From Chondrocystis sp. NIES-4102 (GTDB lineage Bacteria > Cyanobacteriota > Cyanobacteriia > Cyanobacteriales > Xenococcaceae): a DNA stretch of 64,000 nucleotides. The position numbers and the translations under genes are program-made. The notes below the pieces were generated by a model. That model had not been told where the DNA came from. It did no database searches and saw only the letters and a list, made by a program, of their open reading frames with translations. The DNA is taken from assembly GCA_002368355.1 (NCBI GenBank), contig AP018281.1:1364001-1428000 (forward strand), written 5' to 3'. Shown piece by piece: positions 9,019-18,993 of this stretch. Positions within the stretch are counted from its first letter, which is position 1, and every line of letters starts with the position of its first letter.

Positions 9019-10759
9019 ACTTCTGCGAGTCTTGATGATTGAAGATTCAGAAGACGATGCCGAATTGTTGGCTATTGAGTTACAACGTGGCGGGTACGAC
9101 ATAGTTCATAAAAGGGTTGAAACTAGAGTGGATATGCAAACTGCTTTAGTGTCTACTCCCATGTGGGATATCATTTTAGCAGATTATTCCATGCCCCGAT
9201 TCAGCGCGATCGCAGCTTTAGAATTACTTAAGGAATTTGAATTAGATTTACCTTTTGTAATTGTTTCAGGAAAAATTGGCGAAGATACCGCCGTTGCTGC
9301 TATGAAAGCAGGAGCGCATGATTATTTAGTTAAAGGCCAATTATCTCGTTTAATCCCTGCGGTAGAAAGAGAGTTACGAGAGGCTATATTAAGAAAACAA
9401 TATCGTGCTGCTCAAAAAAGACTGAGATATTTAGCTTTTTACGATAAATTAACTAATTTACCAAATCGAACTTTATTTATTGAGCGTCTTAATGAGGAAA
9501 TCGTTCGTTGTCGAGAATTTAATAGTAAAATACAATCAAATTTGCTCGCTCAGATAAAACCTAACTTATTTGCTGTTTTATTACTTAGTATTGATCGTTT
9601 TCGCCGTATAAAACACAGTTTGGGCTATAGCTTAAGTGAGGAATTATTAATCGCTGTAGCCCATCGCTTGAAGCAATATGTTAGTGCAAAAAATTGTAAT
9701 TTAGTAGCCAGAATTAGCGAAGATGAATTTGCTTTATTATTTACAGATGTTTTAAGCAATGAACAAATTGTTAAGCAAGCAGAAGATATTTATCGTCAAT
9801 TAATTAAACCATTTGAAGTTAATAATAGTACAATTTGTTCAACGGTTAGTATTGGTATTGTTTTAAATCAAGGTGAAGAACAAGAACCAGAAAAAATATT
9901 GCAATCAGCAGATACGGCTATGCACTATGCCAAAGTTAATTTTGTCAAAACCTCTGTTTTGTTTGATCAAAAAATGCAGAGTAAGGCAGTAGAAAAACTT
10001 AGGTTAGAAAGTGATTTACAACAAGCTATTGATAACAAACAACTTTATCTTAATTATCAACCTATAGTTTCTCTATCCACAGGTAAAATAAACTCCCTGG
10101 AAGCTTTGGTACGTTGGCGACATGATTCTTTAGGTACAATTTCTCCAGATAAATTTATCCCAATATGCGAAGAAACTGGTCAAATTATTGCTCTTGGACA
10201 ATGGGTATTAACAGAAGCTTGTTATCAATTAGTATCTTGGCAAAAATCTTGTGGTGCTGACTGTTCTTTGATAATGAGTATTAATTTATCCAGAATCCAA
10301 ATTTATCACCCAGAATTAATTCCTCAAATAGATTTACTTTTAGAATCCTTAAATCTGGCTGGGAAAAATCTTAAACTAGAAATTACAGAAAGCACTTTGA
10401 TTGAAAATACTTCGGCTGTAACTAAAGTCTTAGAACAATTAAAAGAGCGGGAAATAAAATTATGTTTGGATGATTTTGGTACGGGATATTCTTCTTTAAA
10501 CTATTTACGTTATCTACCTGTTGATACTGTTAAGATAGATCGTTCTTTTATCGGCCCTGAAATTAATAATACCAATTACGATATCATTAAAGCAATTATA
10601 AATTTAGCCCATAGTTTAGGTTTAGATGTAGTTGCAGAAGGCATAGAGACTGAAGCTCAATTAGAAATACTGCGTGGTTTGGGTTGTGAATATGGACAAG
10701 GATATCTTTTTGCTTATCCCCTAAATAGTCGCGATGTATCAAATATGTTTCAGATATAA
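9011..10759 (+). CDS. Receiver-GGDEF-EAL protein, probable c-di-GMP phosphodiesterase
   Basis: This 582-residue protein turns over or senses cyclic di-GMP. Residues 1-125 are a receiver domain (DILLADYS-type acceptor in DIILADYSMP; K in HDYLVKGQ). Residues about 135-315 are a GGDEF domain whose active-site motif is SEDEF (about 236-240) instead of GGDEF, so cyclase activity is doubtful. Residues about 330-580 are an EAL domain with its metal-binding and catalytic residues: LEALVRW (about 362-368), INLS, EITES, DDFGTGYSSLNYL, VKIDRSFI, VAEGIET and GQGYLFAYPL. A phosphodiesterase with an inactive, possibly GTP-sensing GGDEF is the best reading. It starts inside the upstream Rcp1-like gene. Confidence 0.9.
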   Translation: MSKLLRVLMIEDSEDDAELLAIELQRGGYDIVHKRVETRVDMQTALVSTPMWDIILADYSMPRFSAIAALELLKEFELDLPFVIVSGKIGEDTAVAAMKAGAHDYLVKGQLSRLIPAVERELREAILRKQYRAAQKRLRYLAFYDKLTNLPNRTLFIERLNEEIVRCREFNSKIQSNLLAQIKPNLFAVLLLSIDRFRRIKHSLGYSLSEELLIAVAHRLKQYVSAKNCNLVARISEDEFALLFTDVLSNEQIVKQAEDIYRQLIKPFEVNNSTICSTVSIGIVLNQGEEQEPEKILQSADTAMHYAKVNFVKTSVLFDQKMQSKAVEKLRLESDLQQAIDNKQLYLNYQPIVSLSTGKINSLEALVRWRHDSLGTISPDKFIPICEETGQIIALGQWVLTEACYQLVSWQKSCGADCSLIMSINLSRIQIYHPELIPQIDLLLESLNLAGKNLKLEITESTLIENTSAVTKVLEQLKEREIKLCLDDFGTGYSSLNYLRYLPVDTVKIDRSFIGPEINNTNYDIIKAIINLAHSLGLDVVAEGIETEAQLEILRGLGCEYGQGYLFAYPLNSRDVSNMFQI

Positions 10760-10888
10760 TTCAGAATCGAGGAAACTTATAGAGAGCGATCGCTTTGCCG
10801 AAAGGAAACAAAACTACAATATTACCTTAAAAATAAAAATGTAAAATTCATACATTAGCATCCAGAATCAACTTGAGTTTCACCGAAC

Positions 10889-12511
10889 ATGATAAAAACT
10901 TTTCATCCTTCAGCAGCAGCACGTTTTAGAGAGTTACAAAATCAACTAAGAGAATGGACGAAATCGTCTGTGGAGGGTGAATTGTGGCGAAGTGTCGATA
11001 TATTTGAGGAGGATGACTACGATATCTTAGTTATTCCTTCTTTTAGTGTAGACCAGCAGGTGGGAGATAAAGTAGCAGGATTTTTACACTACGAAGAAAG
11101 ATTACTCTTTTCCCTCATACGTCTACGTAACCCTCTAACTAGGGTAATCTACATTACGGCTTTACCCCTTTGTCCAATAGTCATTGATTACTATCTGCAA
11201 TTGCTACCTGGAATTCCTTTTTCCCATGCTCGCGAGCGTCTACTATTAATTAGTACCTATGATGGTTCACTCAAACCTCTAACTCAAAAGATTTTAGAAC
11301 GTCCTCGACTAGTAGACAAAATTCGCCGTGCATTGCGTCCTAATAAATCTTATATGGTTTGTTATAATTCCACTGAACTTGAGCAAGAACTATCTTTAAA
11401 ACTAGATATCCCTCTTTTAGCAGCTTCGCCTGAATTCCTTTATTGGGGTTCAAAAAGTGGTAGTCGTGAAATCTTTGCCGAGGCTGGTATTCCTTATCCT
11501 GATGGTAGTTTTGGCGTTAATAATGTAGAAGATCTAGTTCTTGAATTACTTAATTTATGGCAAAGACAACCACATCTCAAACGTATTGTAGTTAAACTCA
11601 ACGAAGGTTTTTCAGGTGAAGGTAATGCGATTTTAGATCTTACCCCTATAAAAGAATACGCACCAAACCTATGCGAGCCTACAAAAACTAGTAATGCTTT
11701 GGCAAAACAACTAGAAAAAATGAATTTTCAGGGGCAAGGAGAAACCTGGGCAAGTTTTTCTGCTCGTATTCCCGAATTAGGGGCAATTGTTGAAGCTTTT
11801 GTCGAAGGAGAACACAAGCGATCGCCATCTGTACAGGGCTATATTCGACCTTCAGGAGAAGTAGAAATTGTTTCTACCCATGATCAAATTTTAGATGGTG
11901 ATGATGGGCAAGTATATCAAGGATGTTATTTTCCCGCCGATCCTGCTTACCGTTACCAAATACAAGAATTAGGGCTGAAGGTTGGGGAAGCACTAGCAGC
12001 TAAAGGCGCAATGGAGCGTTATGGAGTAGACTTTATGGCGGTTTTCGATCCTAAAACTAACCAATGGGATCTTCAAGCAATAGAAATAAACTTACGTAAA
12101 GGTGGCACAACTCACCCTTTTATGACCCTAAGATTATTAACTAACGGCACTTTTGATTACGATACAGGGAATTTTCTCACCCAACAAGGACAACCAAAGT
12201 ATTATATCGCCACGGATAATTTACAAAAGGATCAATATCGGGGTTTATTACCCAATGATTTAATGGATATTATTGCTCAAGAAAAATTACATTTCGACAG
12301 TATCAGTCTAACTGGCACAGTATTCCATTTAATGGGAACTTTATCTGAATACGGCAAACTCGGCTTAACTAGTATTGGTAATTCTTTGGCAGAGGCTCAA
12401 GATATATATGATCGCGTCGAAGCTGTATTAGATCGAGAAACAGCAGCCTTCGCCCCTACAGATGCAACCTCTGAAACTATATTGCCCATTAATTGGAGTA
12501 GTCATCAGTAA
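10889..12511 (+). CDS. ATP-grasp protein, PGM1-related peptide ligase type
   Basis: This 540-residue protein belongs to the ATP-grasp superfamily, which joins a carboxylate to an amine or similar nucleophile using ATP. The N-terminal about 170 residues carry conserved stretches such as DILVIPSFSVDQQVG and HYEERLLFSLIRLRNP, which are typical of cyanobacterial members annotated as PGM1-related peptide ligases. The ATP-grasp fold follows: GSREIFAEAGIPYPDGS, the ATP-lysine strand RIVVKLNEGFSGEGNAIL, and the metal-binding QAIEINLRKGGTTHPF. The start is the ATG at 10889. The substrate is unknown, and no peptide or carrier-protein gene is adjacent. Confidence 0.75.
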   Translation: MIKTFHPSAAARFRELQNQLREWTKSSVEGELWRSVDIFEEDDYDILVIPSFSVDQQVGDKVAGFLHYEERLLFSLIRLRNPLTRVIYITALPLCPIVIDYYLQLLPGIPFSHARERLLLISTYDGSLKPLTQKILERPRLVDKIRRALRPNKSYMVCYNSTELEQELSLKLDIPLLAASPEFLYWGSKSGSREIFAEAGIPYPDGSFGVNNVEDLVLELLNLWQRQPHLKRIVVKLNEGFSGEGNAILDLTPIKEYAPNLCEPTKTSNALAKQLEKMNFQGQGETWASFSARIPELGAIVEAFVEGEHKRSPSVQGYIRPSGEVEIVSTHDQILDGDDGQVYQGCYFPADPAYRYQIQELGLKVGEALAAKGAMERYGVDFMAVFDPKTNQWDLQAIEINLRKGGTTHPFMTLRLLTNGTFDYDTGNFLTQQGQPKYYIATDNLQKDQYRGLLPNDLMDIIAQEKLHFDSISLTGTVFHLMGTLSEYGKLGLTSIGNSLAEAQDIYDRVEAVLDRETAAFAPTDATSETILPINWSSHQ

Positions 12512-12523
12512 GACAGGAGAGGG

Positions 12524-12567
12524 GTAGTAGGTAGTAGGTAGTAGGCACGCTTGCACGCTTGTAGTAG
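12524..12567 (+). repeat. Short tandem repeats after the ATP-grasp gene
   Basis: Three tandem GTAGTAG heptamers (12524-12544), two GCACGCTT octamers (12545-12560) and a fourth GTAGTAG (12561-12567) lie in the gap between two convergent genes. Confidence 0.75.
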
Positions 12568-12638
12568 GTAATAATAATTAGTGATTACTTGGCAATTAGA
12601 AGCTAAAAGCGTATTGCTAATAGCTAATAACTAAATAT

Positions 12639-14804
12639 TTATTCCCAATTAAATTGCATACCTAAATAATCTTCTAACTGTTGATTATAAGGAGCAAAAT
12701 AATCTACTAACGTTTTTCTCAATTCTGCATCTACCTGATTATAAGAACCAGCATTAACTTTAGGGTAACTATCTAAAGGACAGTTGGCAACACCTAAAAA
12801 GTTAAAAACTTCGTTCATACTTGTCTGAGGATCGCTGTAAAAGTCTTCACTTTTAAGAATTAAAAATTGATCTCGACCTAATATTTCAATCCAAGGTTTA
12901 ATTTTATAGATATAAAGACTACTTAAAATATTATCTGGATTATAGAATCCCGTATTAGTAATTTCTGCTTCACTAATTGTTGCTAACCGCTCTATTTCTG
13001 TGGCGATCGCTGTTTTCAAATTTTGCTTAGTTAAGCCTGTATTGAATTTATGATAATGCCATGAAATTGCTCGATCAGCAGGATTTCTTAAAAGTAAAAT
13101 GATTTTTACTTGGGGGAAGGTATCTTTAATTCTTTGTGCTACTAGAGGAAAGCGTAGATAATTGGGGGTGGCTTCTCCTGTAAGAAAATCTTCTCGATCT
13201 GTGAGGCTGGGGAAATGCGCTAGATACCAATCAATTCCTTTGTCATAATTTTTCCAATAGAAATCTATTTCTTTGATATGGGATAGCAAAATTTGGGGAT
13301 GACGATCTAAGTAATAGAAAAGAGAAGATGTGCCACTTTTAGATGCCCCTGGAATAATAAAATCAGGAGCAGAACTTTTAGCCTCTTTCCACGTATATTT
13401 AGCTAAATGGGGATAGGATTGAATTGCCCGTTGATAACAAGCGGTATTGTAACAATTGATCGCTTCTGCTAAATTATCTTTTTGAGTTAAGGCATCACCT
13501 AAATTTCCCCAAGCAAGGGTAATATCTGGATATTTGGCGACTATTTGTTGATAAAAAGCAATTATATTATCTAGTTGCTCTTCGGCAATGGGGGTGTATT
13601 GTAAGGCAATGTAGGCATCTCTAAAATAGGGATCTAATTCAATTGACTTTTGATAAACAGCGATCGCTCGATCAAAGTGGCTTTTTGCCCTGAGTAATTT
13701 TGCTAGTTGATAATATAAAATTACCGTCGGTTGGGGATGTTGGGCTACTGTCTGCTGATATCTCTCAAAAGCTTTACTTTCTACAGATGAGTTGGGGTTA
13801 TTTTTGATTACTTCGTGATAAAGCGCGATCGCTCTATCAAACTGTTGCAAATGTTGATAAATTAAACCCATCTCCAACAATATTTCGTGCGCCTGCGGTT
13901 GTATTTGCCTCGCTTTTTGATAAGCCAGTAATGCTTTCTCCCATTGCTGTTGTTGTTGCCAAATTAACCCTAACTGATAATAAACTTGCCAATAATCTGC
14001 TTTAAATGCGATCGCTTTTTGATAACATCCCAGTGCTTCGTTATATTCTTTTATCTGAGATAAAGTTAATCCCCAATGATAGTAAATTTCGGCAGATGGG
14101 GCTAATTCCGCAGCATGACGATAGTATTCTCTTGCTTGGTTATATTCCTTTAGTTGAGATGAAGTTAATGCCCAATGATAATAAATCTCGGCGGATGGAG
14201 ATAATTGTGCAGCATGACGATAATTATTACTTGCCCTTACCCACTGTTGGTTAGCTGCCAAAGCTTGAGCCAAAGCCAAATAATATTGAGCATTTTGGGG
14301 ATTATGTTTAACTCCCTGACGATACACTTCAATCGCCCGTTCATTTTTCCCCTGTTGAGTGAGAAAAGTAGCCAAGGTTTGATAGGCTTGCCAATAGTCA
14401 GGCTGCATCTTTAAAGCATTTTGATAACAAGCGATCGCCTTAGCTGGTTTGTTTTGGGAGGCTAAAGTTTGACCTAACTTATAATATTCTTGAGCCGTAA
14501 TAGATAATGGTTCTAATTCCCAGGCTTGATATAAATGATCAGCAGCTTGACTCTCATTACCTTGAATTGCGAAAATTTCTGCAAGCTGACGATAGGCTAT
14601 TGCTAAATTAGGTTCGATAGTAATTGCTTGACGATAAGCCTCTTTCGCTAGTTGCCATCTTTGTTGTTGGACGTATAAATCACCTAAAGTTAAATAAGCT
14701 GATGCTATTGAGGGATTTACCGATATTTCCTCTAGACAAACGGCGATCGCTTGCTCTATTTGGGCTGTTAAAAATGAAGATTTAGATAATGGCACTTGTT
14801 TCAT
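12639..14804 (-). CDS. TPR - sulfotransferase fusion protein
   Basis: This 721-residue protein fuses about ten TPR repeats (residues 10-450) to a PAPS-dependent sulfotransferase domain (about 480-720). The 5'-phosphosulfate binding loop is visible as PGASKSGTSSLFYYL, the 3'-phosphate motif as RNPADRAISWHYHKF, and GEATPNYL and KVNAGSY follow as in bacterial glycan sulfotransferases. It would transfer sulfate to a carbohydrate or other hydroxyl acceptor, with the TPR array as an interaction scaffold. Two adjacent TPR units (RHAAQLSPSAEIYYHWAL and RHAAELAPSAEIYYHWGL) are nearly identical, pointing to a recent 102-bp duplication. The next gene on the strand is a TPR-methyltransferase of similar design. 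The start is the ATG at 14802-14804. Confidence 0.88.
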   Translation of the reverse strand: MKQVPLSKSSFLTAQIEQAIAVCLEEISVNPSIASAYLTLGDLYVQQQRWQLAKEAYRQAITIEPNLAIAYRQLAEIFAIQGNESQAADHLYQAWELEPLSITAQEYYKLGQTLASQNKPAKAIACYQNALKMQPDYWQAYQTLATFLTQQGKNERAIEVYRQGVKHNPQNAQYYLALAQALAANQQWVRASNNYRHAAQLSPSAEIYYHWALTSSQLKEYNQAREYYRHAAELAPSAEIYYHWGLTLSQIKEYNEALGCYQKAIAFKADYWQVYYQLGLIWQQQQQWEKALLAYQKARQIQPQAHEILLEMGLIYQHLQQFDRAIALYHEVIKNNPNSSVESKAFERYQQTVAQHPQPTVILYYQLAKLLRAKSHFDRAIAVYQKSIELDPYFRDAYIALQYTPIAEEQLDNIIAFYQQIVAKYPDITLAWGNLGDALTQKDNLAEAINCYNTACYQRAIQSYPHLAKYTWKEAKSSAPDFIIPGASKSGTSSLFYYLDRHPQILLSHIKEIDFYWKNYDKGIDWYLAHFPSLTDREDFLTGEATPNYLRFPLVAQRIKDTFPQVKIILLLRNPADRAISWHYHKFNTGLTKQNLKTAIATEIERLATISEAEITNTGFYNPDNILSSLYIYKIKPWIEILGRDQFLILKSEDFYSDPQTSMNEVFNFLGVANCPLDSYPKVNAGSYNQVDAELRKTLVDYFAPYNQQLEDYLGMQFNWE

Positions 14805-15151
14805 GTATTTTATCTGGTTATTTCAAGCTACATAGGTCAAGCTGACTAACTTAAAAACTTTTAAATTTAATATTAGGTAAAAGGATGATTCGGTGCTTGA
14901 TAATTAGGAGACAGGAGAGGGGAGAGGGGAGTAATCCCACAAGGGGACAATGAGAGTAACGCGCTACTTATTACTTGTAAGGAGTTGGTAGTTAGAAGGT
15001 AATGTTAATTGAAGGCTAAAAGCTAATAATTAAATATCTTGATCTCGATTAATATTGCTAAATCCCTGCATCAAAGCAATTAAAAAAAAATGTCAGATTT
15101 AAATAGCTATATTTTTAATTTTTTACCCATGATAATCAATTTCCAATCCAT
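14805..15151. other. Intergenic region with one inverted 25-bp repeat copy
   Basis: The stretch between the two TPR genes contains GGAGAGGGGAGAGGGGAG purine-rich tandem units (about 14915-14931) and one minus-strand copy of the 25-bp repeat (14932-14956). I see no gene here. Confidence 0.6.
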
Positions 15152-16618
15152 TTATATTTTGCGAATTATCAATTGATGCATTTGGGGAGAGCGAGATACT
15201 TGTTGCCATTGTCCTTTAATTGAATTGAGGAACAAATCAATTCCTACTTGGGGATTTTGTTGATTATCGGCGGGGTTACGCCATCCATAATAATTAAAAA
15301 TAATTAATCCCCCTGGCTGTAGAAGTTGCCAAGCAATTCGCGTATTTTTCTCACTATAGTCGATAAGTTTACAGCGATCTTGAAGATTAATTAAATTAAA
15401 ACTATTTGGGGGACAATCCGCCAGAAGTTGATGAATATTGCCTTCTAATAAAGTTACTTTCGATTTTGCACCAGTTTTAGCTATATTTTCTCGTAATTGG
15501 GGCTGAAAACCTTGATCAATACAGGTCAGGCGATCGCAGGAGCGGGTTAAAATAGTATCGAGTAACCAACAACAAGACATCCCTTGATAAGAACCAACTT
15601 CGATCGCGTTAATAGATGCAAAAGTTGTCACTAAGGGCTTTAAACATTCTTCCCAGAGTGTAATACGATGACTAAAAACATCCTGTGTAAAAAAATAATC
15701 GTGGGTAACACATTGATGCCAACCGCGATGTTGACAAACCTTTTGAAAATTAATAGCTGCTTCTGATAATCTGCCTTTTTCCCGTAAAGCATTACCTAAA
15801 TGGGCGTAAACCCAGGGATATTCCTCTACTAAATTTAAGATAGCGTAGCAGGTAGAAATTGCTTCATCCCATTTTTGCAACAGTAAGAAAGTCTTAACCA
15901 AATCACGGTAAGCCCAAGGAAAATCAGGGGAATCTTGAATTGTTTGACGAAAACAGGCGATCGCTTCAGGGTAACATTGTTGTTGAAGATAAATTGTTCC
16001 TAATTTATAGTGCGCCCGTGTTTCCGTAGGTTCTAGATCTAAAATTTGTTCATAACAAGCTCTAGCTTGCTCTAATTGATGTTGACGTTGATATATTTCC
16101 CCCAAATCATAAAAAGGAGCAATAAACTTATGATCCCCTAGACTCGCCTTTTGATACAGCGCGATCGCTTCTGGAATTTTACCGCTCAACTCCATAGCTT
16201 TGGCTAATTTATAGTAACCACTCTGATTAACCAATTTAGGATTAATTTGGGTTGCTTTATACCAACAGTCCATTTCCGCTTCTCGTTGTTGAAGTTGACC
16301 GTTGATTTGAGCTAGAGAAGCATACAGACTAGCTGAATTGGGTATATACTTCAAGGCATTTTCAAAGCAATTACGGGCTGCCGTCCAATTTTCATCTAAA
16401 ATATATAGCTCTCCTAGCTGACAATACACTTCTCCCACATTTGCTTGAGTTTCCGACGCTAGAGAATGCCAAACAATAGCCCGCTCAAATTGACCCATGC
16501 CCTGGAGTAAATTACCCAAGTTATAAAACGCTGTTTGCCATTGATGTCGATTATCTAATTCTGCTGTGATTGAATGCTCACAGTCGATAATTGCTTGAAC
16601 TAAATAGCTAGAATCCAC
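15152..16618 (-). CDS. TPR - class I methyltransferase fusion protein
   Basis: This 488-residue protein has about eight TPR repeats (residues 15-290) and a C-terminal SAM-dependent methyltransferase-like domain (about 300-488). Motif I reads INAIEVGSYQGMSCCWLLD, the acidic second-strand residue is in LTCIDQGF, and a later strand is FNLINLQD with LQPGGLIIFNYYGW, as in the Methyltransf_24 group often found with glycan synthesis genes. The start is a GTG at 16616-16618, with no ATG near. It lies upstream of the TPR-sulfotransferase in the same direction, but a 347-bp repeat-bearing gap makes co-transcription uncertain. A shared role in modifying surface or secreted glycans is plausible inference. 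Confidence 0.8.
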   Translation of the reverse strand: MDSSYLVQAIIDCEHSITAELDNRHQWQTAFYNLGNLLQGMGQFERAIVWHSLASETQANVGEVYCQLGELYILDENWTAARNCFENALKYIPNSASLYASLAQINGQLQQREAEMDCWYKATQINPKLVNQSGYYKLAKAMELSGKIPEAIALYQKASLGDHKFIAPFYDLGEIYQRQHQLEQARACYEQILDLEPTETRAHYKLGTIYLQQQCYPEAIACFRQTIQDSPDFPWAYRDLVKTFLLLQKWDEAISTCYAILNLVEEYPWVYAHLGNALREKGRLSEAAINFQKVCQHRGWHQCVTHDYFFTQDVFSHRITLWEECLKPLVTTFASINAIEVGSYQGMSCCWLLDTILTRSCDRLTCIDQGFQPQLRENIAKTGAKSKVTLLEGNIHQLLADCPPNSFNLINLQDRCKLIDYSEKNTRIAWQLLQPGGLIIFNYYGWRNPADNQQNPQVGIDLFLNSIKGQWQQVSRSPQMHQLIIRKI

Positions 16619-16927
16619 GGGTAATAATTATAATTAACTGTTATTTTTAGTTGTACTCGCCAAGAAAGAGATCGCCAAGATATAGCAATATAGATGCTAG
16701 ATTATAACAAGTTTAATTTAAATCGCTACTTAATTAGTTAGGTACAATTACTTATCAAATGTAAACCATTGATTCTGTATTTCTTAGTAGCCTCTAGCTT
16801 TGAGCTTCTTAGCTCTTAACTTTTAGTTACTCGTTACTCTCATTGTCCCCTTGTGGGATTACTCTTTACCTAACTCCTGACTCCTGACTCCTGATTCCTG
16901 ACTCCTGACTCCTAACTTCAAATAAAC
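16619..16927. repeat. Intergenic region with 25-bp repeat and heptamer array
   Basis: This region contains one plus-strand copy of the 25-bp repeat (16837-16861) and a run of ACTCCTG-type heptamers (about 16873-16917), immediately after the end of the ABC-F gene. The rest is AT-rich and holds no gene that I can see. Confidence 0.75.
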
Positions 16928-18847
16928 TTATCCTTCTCTTTCAGCCAATTCCAACCAACGCTCTGTTGCTGTTTCAATTTTTGTATTTAAGCTGGCTAGT
17001 TTTTGGGATAATTCTTGAACCAAAGTAAAATCACTGCAATTAATGGCTAAATCCGCTTCTAGTTTGGCTTTGTCTGCCTCCATCTGGTCAATTGTGGCTT
17101 CTAACTTTTCATATTCTCGTCGCTCAAAATTAGATAGAGGTTTAATCTTGAGTTGAGTATTACTATTAGTATTCTGAGGTTTACTTGATCTTGGCTTAGA
17201 GGGGGCTGATTCTGTTTTAGCAGTTTTCACCGCTTGCTTTTGATGATCCAAATAAACAGAATAATTACCAGGATAACTACGGACATTACCGCCAGATTCG
17301 ATCGCCAGAATAAAATCCACAGTCCGATCTAGAAAATAGCGATCGTGGGAAACTACGATTACACAACCATTAAAGTTATCTAAATAGTCTTCTAAAATTG
17401 TCAGAGTCTGCACGTCTAGATCATTAGTTGGTTCATCTAAAATCAAGACATTGGGGGCCCCCATCAATACTTGTAAAAGAAATAAACGGCGTTTTTCTCC
17501 CCCAGACAGTTGATTAATTGGTGCATACTGTTGATTGGGAGAGAATAAGAACTTTTCTAACATCTGAGAAGCTGTAATTTTATTACCATCGGCAGTGCTA
17601 ACCACCTCCGCCACTTCTTTTATGTAGTCAATAACTCTTTGTTCTTGATTGAGAGCGGATAACAAAGTATCTGAATGCTGGTCAAAATAACCAATGTGAA
17701 TTGTTTGTCCTATGTCTACCTGACCGTGATCGGGAGTAATTCTACCTGTAATAATATTCATCAGGGTAGATTTACCTGCACCATTGCCCCCAATGATACC
17801 AATGCGATCTTTTGGAGTAAATTTATAACTAAAATCCTGAATTAAAACCCGATCATTATAAGCCTTGCTGATATTTTCCAGTTCAATAACCTTTTTACCA
17901 ATGCGTCTACCTGGGGTATCAATATCAACCTCAAGCTGTGCCTGTTTAAACTCCTGCTCCTGCATATCTTTGATGCGACCGATGCGAGCTTTTTGTTTAG
18001 TACTACGGGCTTTTGGCCCTTTTTTGAGCCATTCTAATTCCCGTCTGAGGATACCTTGATATTTTTGGAAACTGCTATCGGCTGAAGCGGATTGTGCTGC
18101 TTTCTTTTCTAGATAGTAAGCATAGTTACCAGTATAAGTATACAAATCAGCGCGATCTATTTCTAAGATTCGGTTGGTTACTTGATCCAAAAAATAGCGA
18201 TCGTGGGTAATTAATAAAATCGCACCAGAAAAGCGCGCTAGATAGTCCTGCAACCATTCGACAGACTCGGCATCTAAATGGTTAGTCGGCTCATCCATTA
18301 GTAATAAATCTGGTTCATTCAATAAGGCAGTAGCCAGAGCAATGCGCTTACGATAACCACCTGAAAGATCTCCTACCTTGGCATCAAAATCTACAATACC
18401 TAACTTGGTTAAAATTATTTTTGCTTTGGTTTCTAATTCCCATGCGCCTAGAATTTCTATTTTTTCTGATACCGTAGCCAGGCGTGACATCAAAGCTTCT
18501 AAAGATGCTCCTGTTGAGTGAGAAATTTTTAGGGATAACTCTTCATACTCCCGTACTAATTTCATTTGCTCACCACTATCGGCAAACACTTGATCAATCA
18601 CGGTTAAATTTTCATCAATTACTGGCTGTTGGGGAAGATAGATGATTTTAGCCCCAGATGTAACCAAACGTTGACCGCCGTCGATAGGCTCAATTCCAGC
18701 AATCATTTTTAACAGTGTGGATTTACCAGAGCCATTAACCCCAATTAACCCTACTTTATCGTTGGGATCGATACTAAAGCTGGCATCTCTAAGTACTTCT
18801 TTAATACCAAAGTCTTTTTTAATGTTTTGTAGCGTTAAAATGCTCAT
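16928..18847 (-). CDS. ABC-F family ATPase, Uup-like
   Basis: This 639-residue protein is a soluble ABC-F factor with two ATPase domains and no membrane segments; such proteins act on ribosomes. Domain 1 has GVNGSGKST, LSGGYRKR and LLMDEPTNHLD. An arginine/lysine-rich linker (WLKKGPKARSTKQKARIGR) is typical of the tRNA-contacting linker. Domain 2 has GGNGAGKST, LSGGEKRRLF and LILDEPTNDLD. The C-terminal about 90 residues are charged and helical (EKLEATIDQMEADKAKLEAD), a coiled coil as in Uup, which in E. coli is linked to DNA structure and transposon excision. Length and tail favour Uup over EttA. The start is the ATG at 18845-18847. Confidence 0.88.
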   Translation of the reverse strand: MSILTLQNIKKDFGIKEVLRDASFSIDPNDKVGLIGVNGSGKSTLLKMIAGIEPIDGGQRLVTSGAKIIYLPQQPVIDENLTVIDQVFADSGEQMKLVREYEELSLKISHSTGASLEALMSRLATVSEKIEILGAWELETKAKIILTKLGIVDFDAKVGDLSGGYRKRIALATALLNEPDLLLMDEPTNHLDAESVEWLQDYLARFSGAILLITHDRYFLDQVTNRILEIDRADLYTYTGNYAYYLEKKAAQSASADSSFQKYQGILRRELEWLKKGPKARSTKQKARIGRIKDMQEQEFKQAQLEVDIDTPGRRIGKKVIELENISKAYNDRVLIQDFSYKFTPKDRIGIIGGNGAGKSTLMNIITGRITPDHGQVDIGQTIHIGYFDQHSDTLLSALNQEQRVIDYIKEVAEVVSTADGNKITASQMLEKFLFSPNQQYAPINQLSGGEKRRLFLLQVLMGAPNVLILDEPTNDLDVQTLTILEDYLDNFNGCVIVVSHDRYFLDRTVDFILAIESGGNVRSYPGNYSVYLDHQKQAVKTAKTESAPSKPRSSKPQNTNSNTQLKIKPLSNFERREYEKLEATIDQMEADKAKLEADLAINCSDFTLVQELSQKLASLNTKIETATERWLELAEREG

Positions 18848-18993
18848 TTATCCTGTTTTCCGTATTTTTTTTGGGCAATTATTCGATTATTTAGACTTCA
18901 GCTAAAATTAAGGTAAACAATTATTGGCATAATTAACAACCAAGATACATATTTAAAATTTTAATTTTTTTTAGAATAATTTATTAATTGTTT

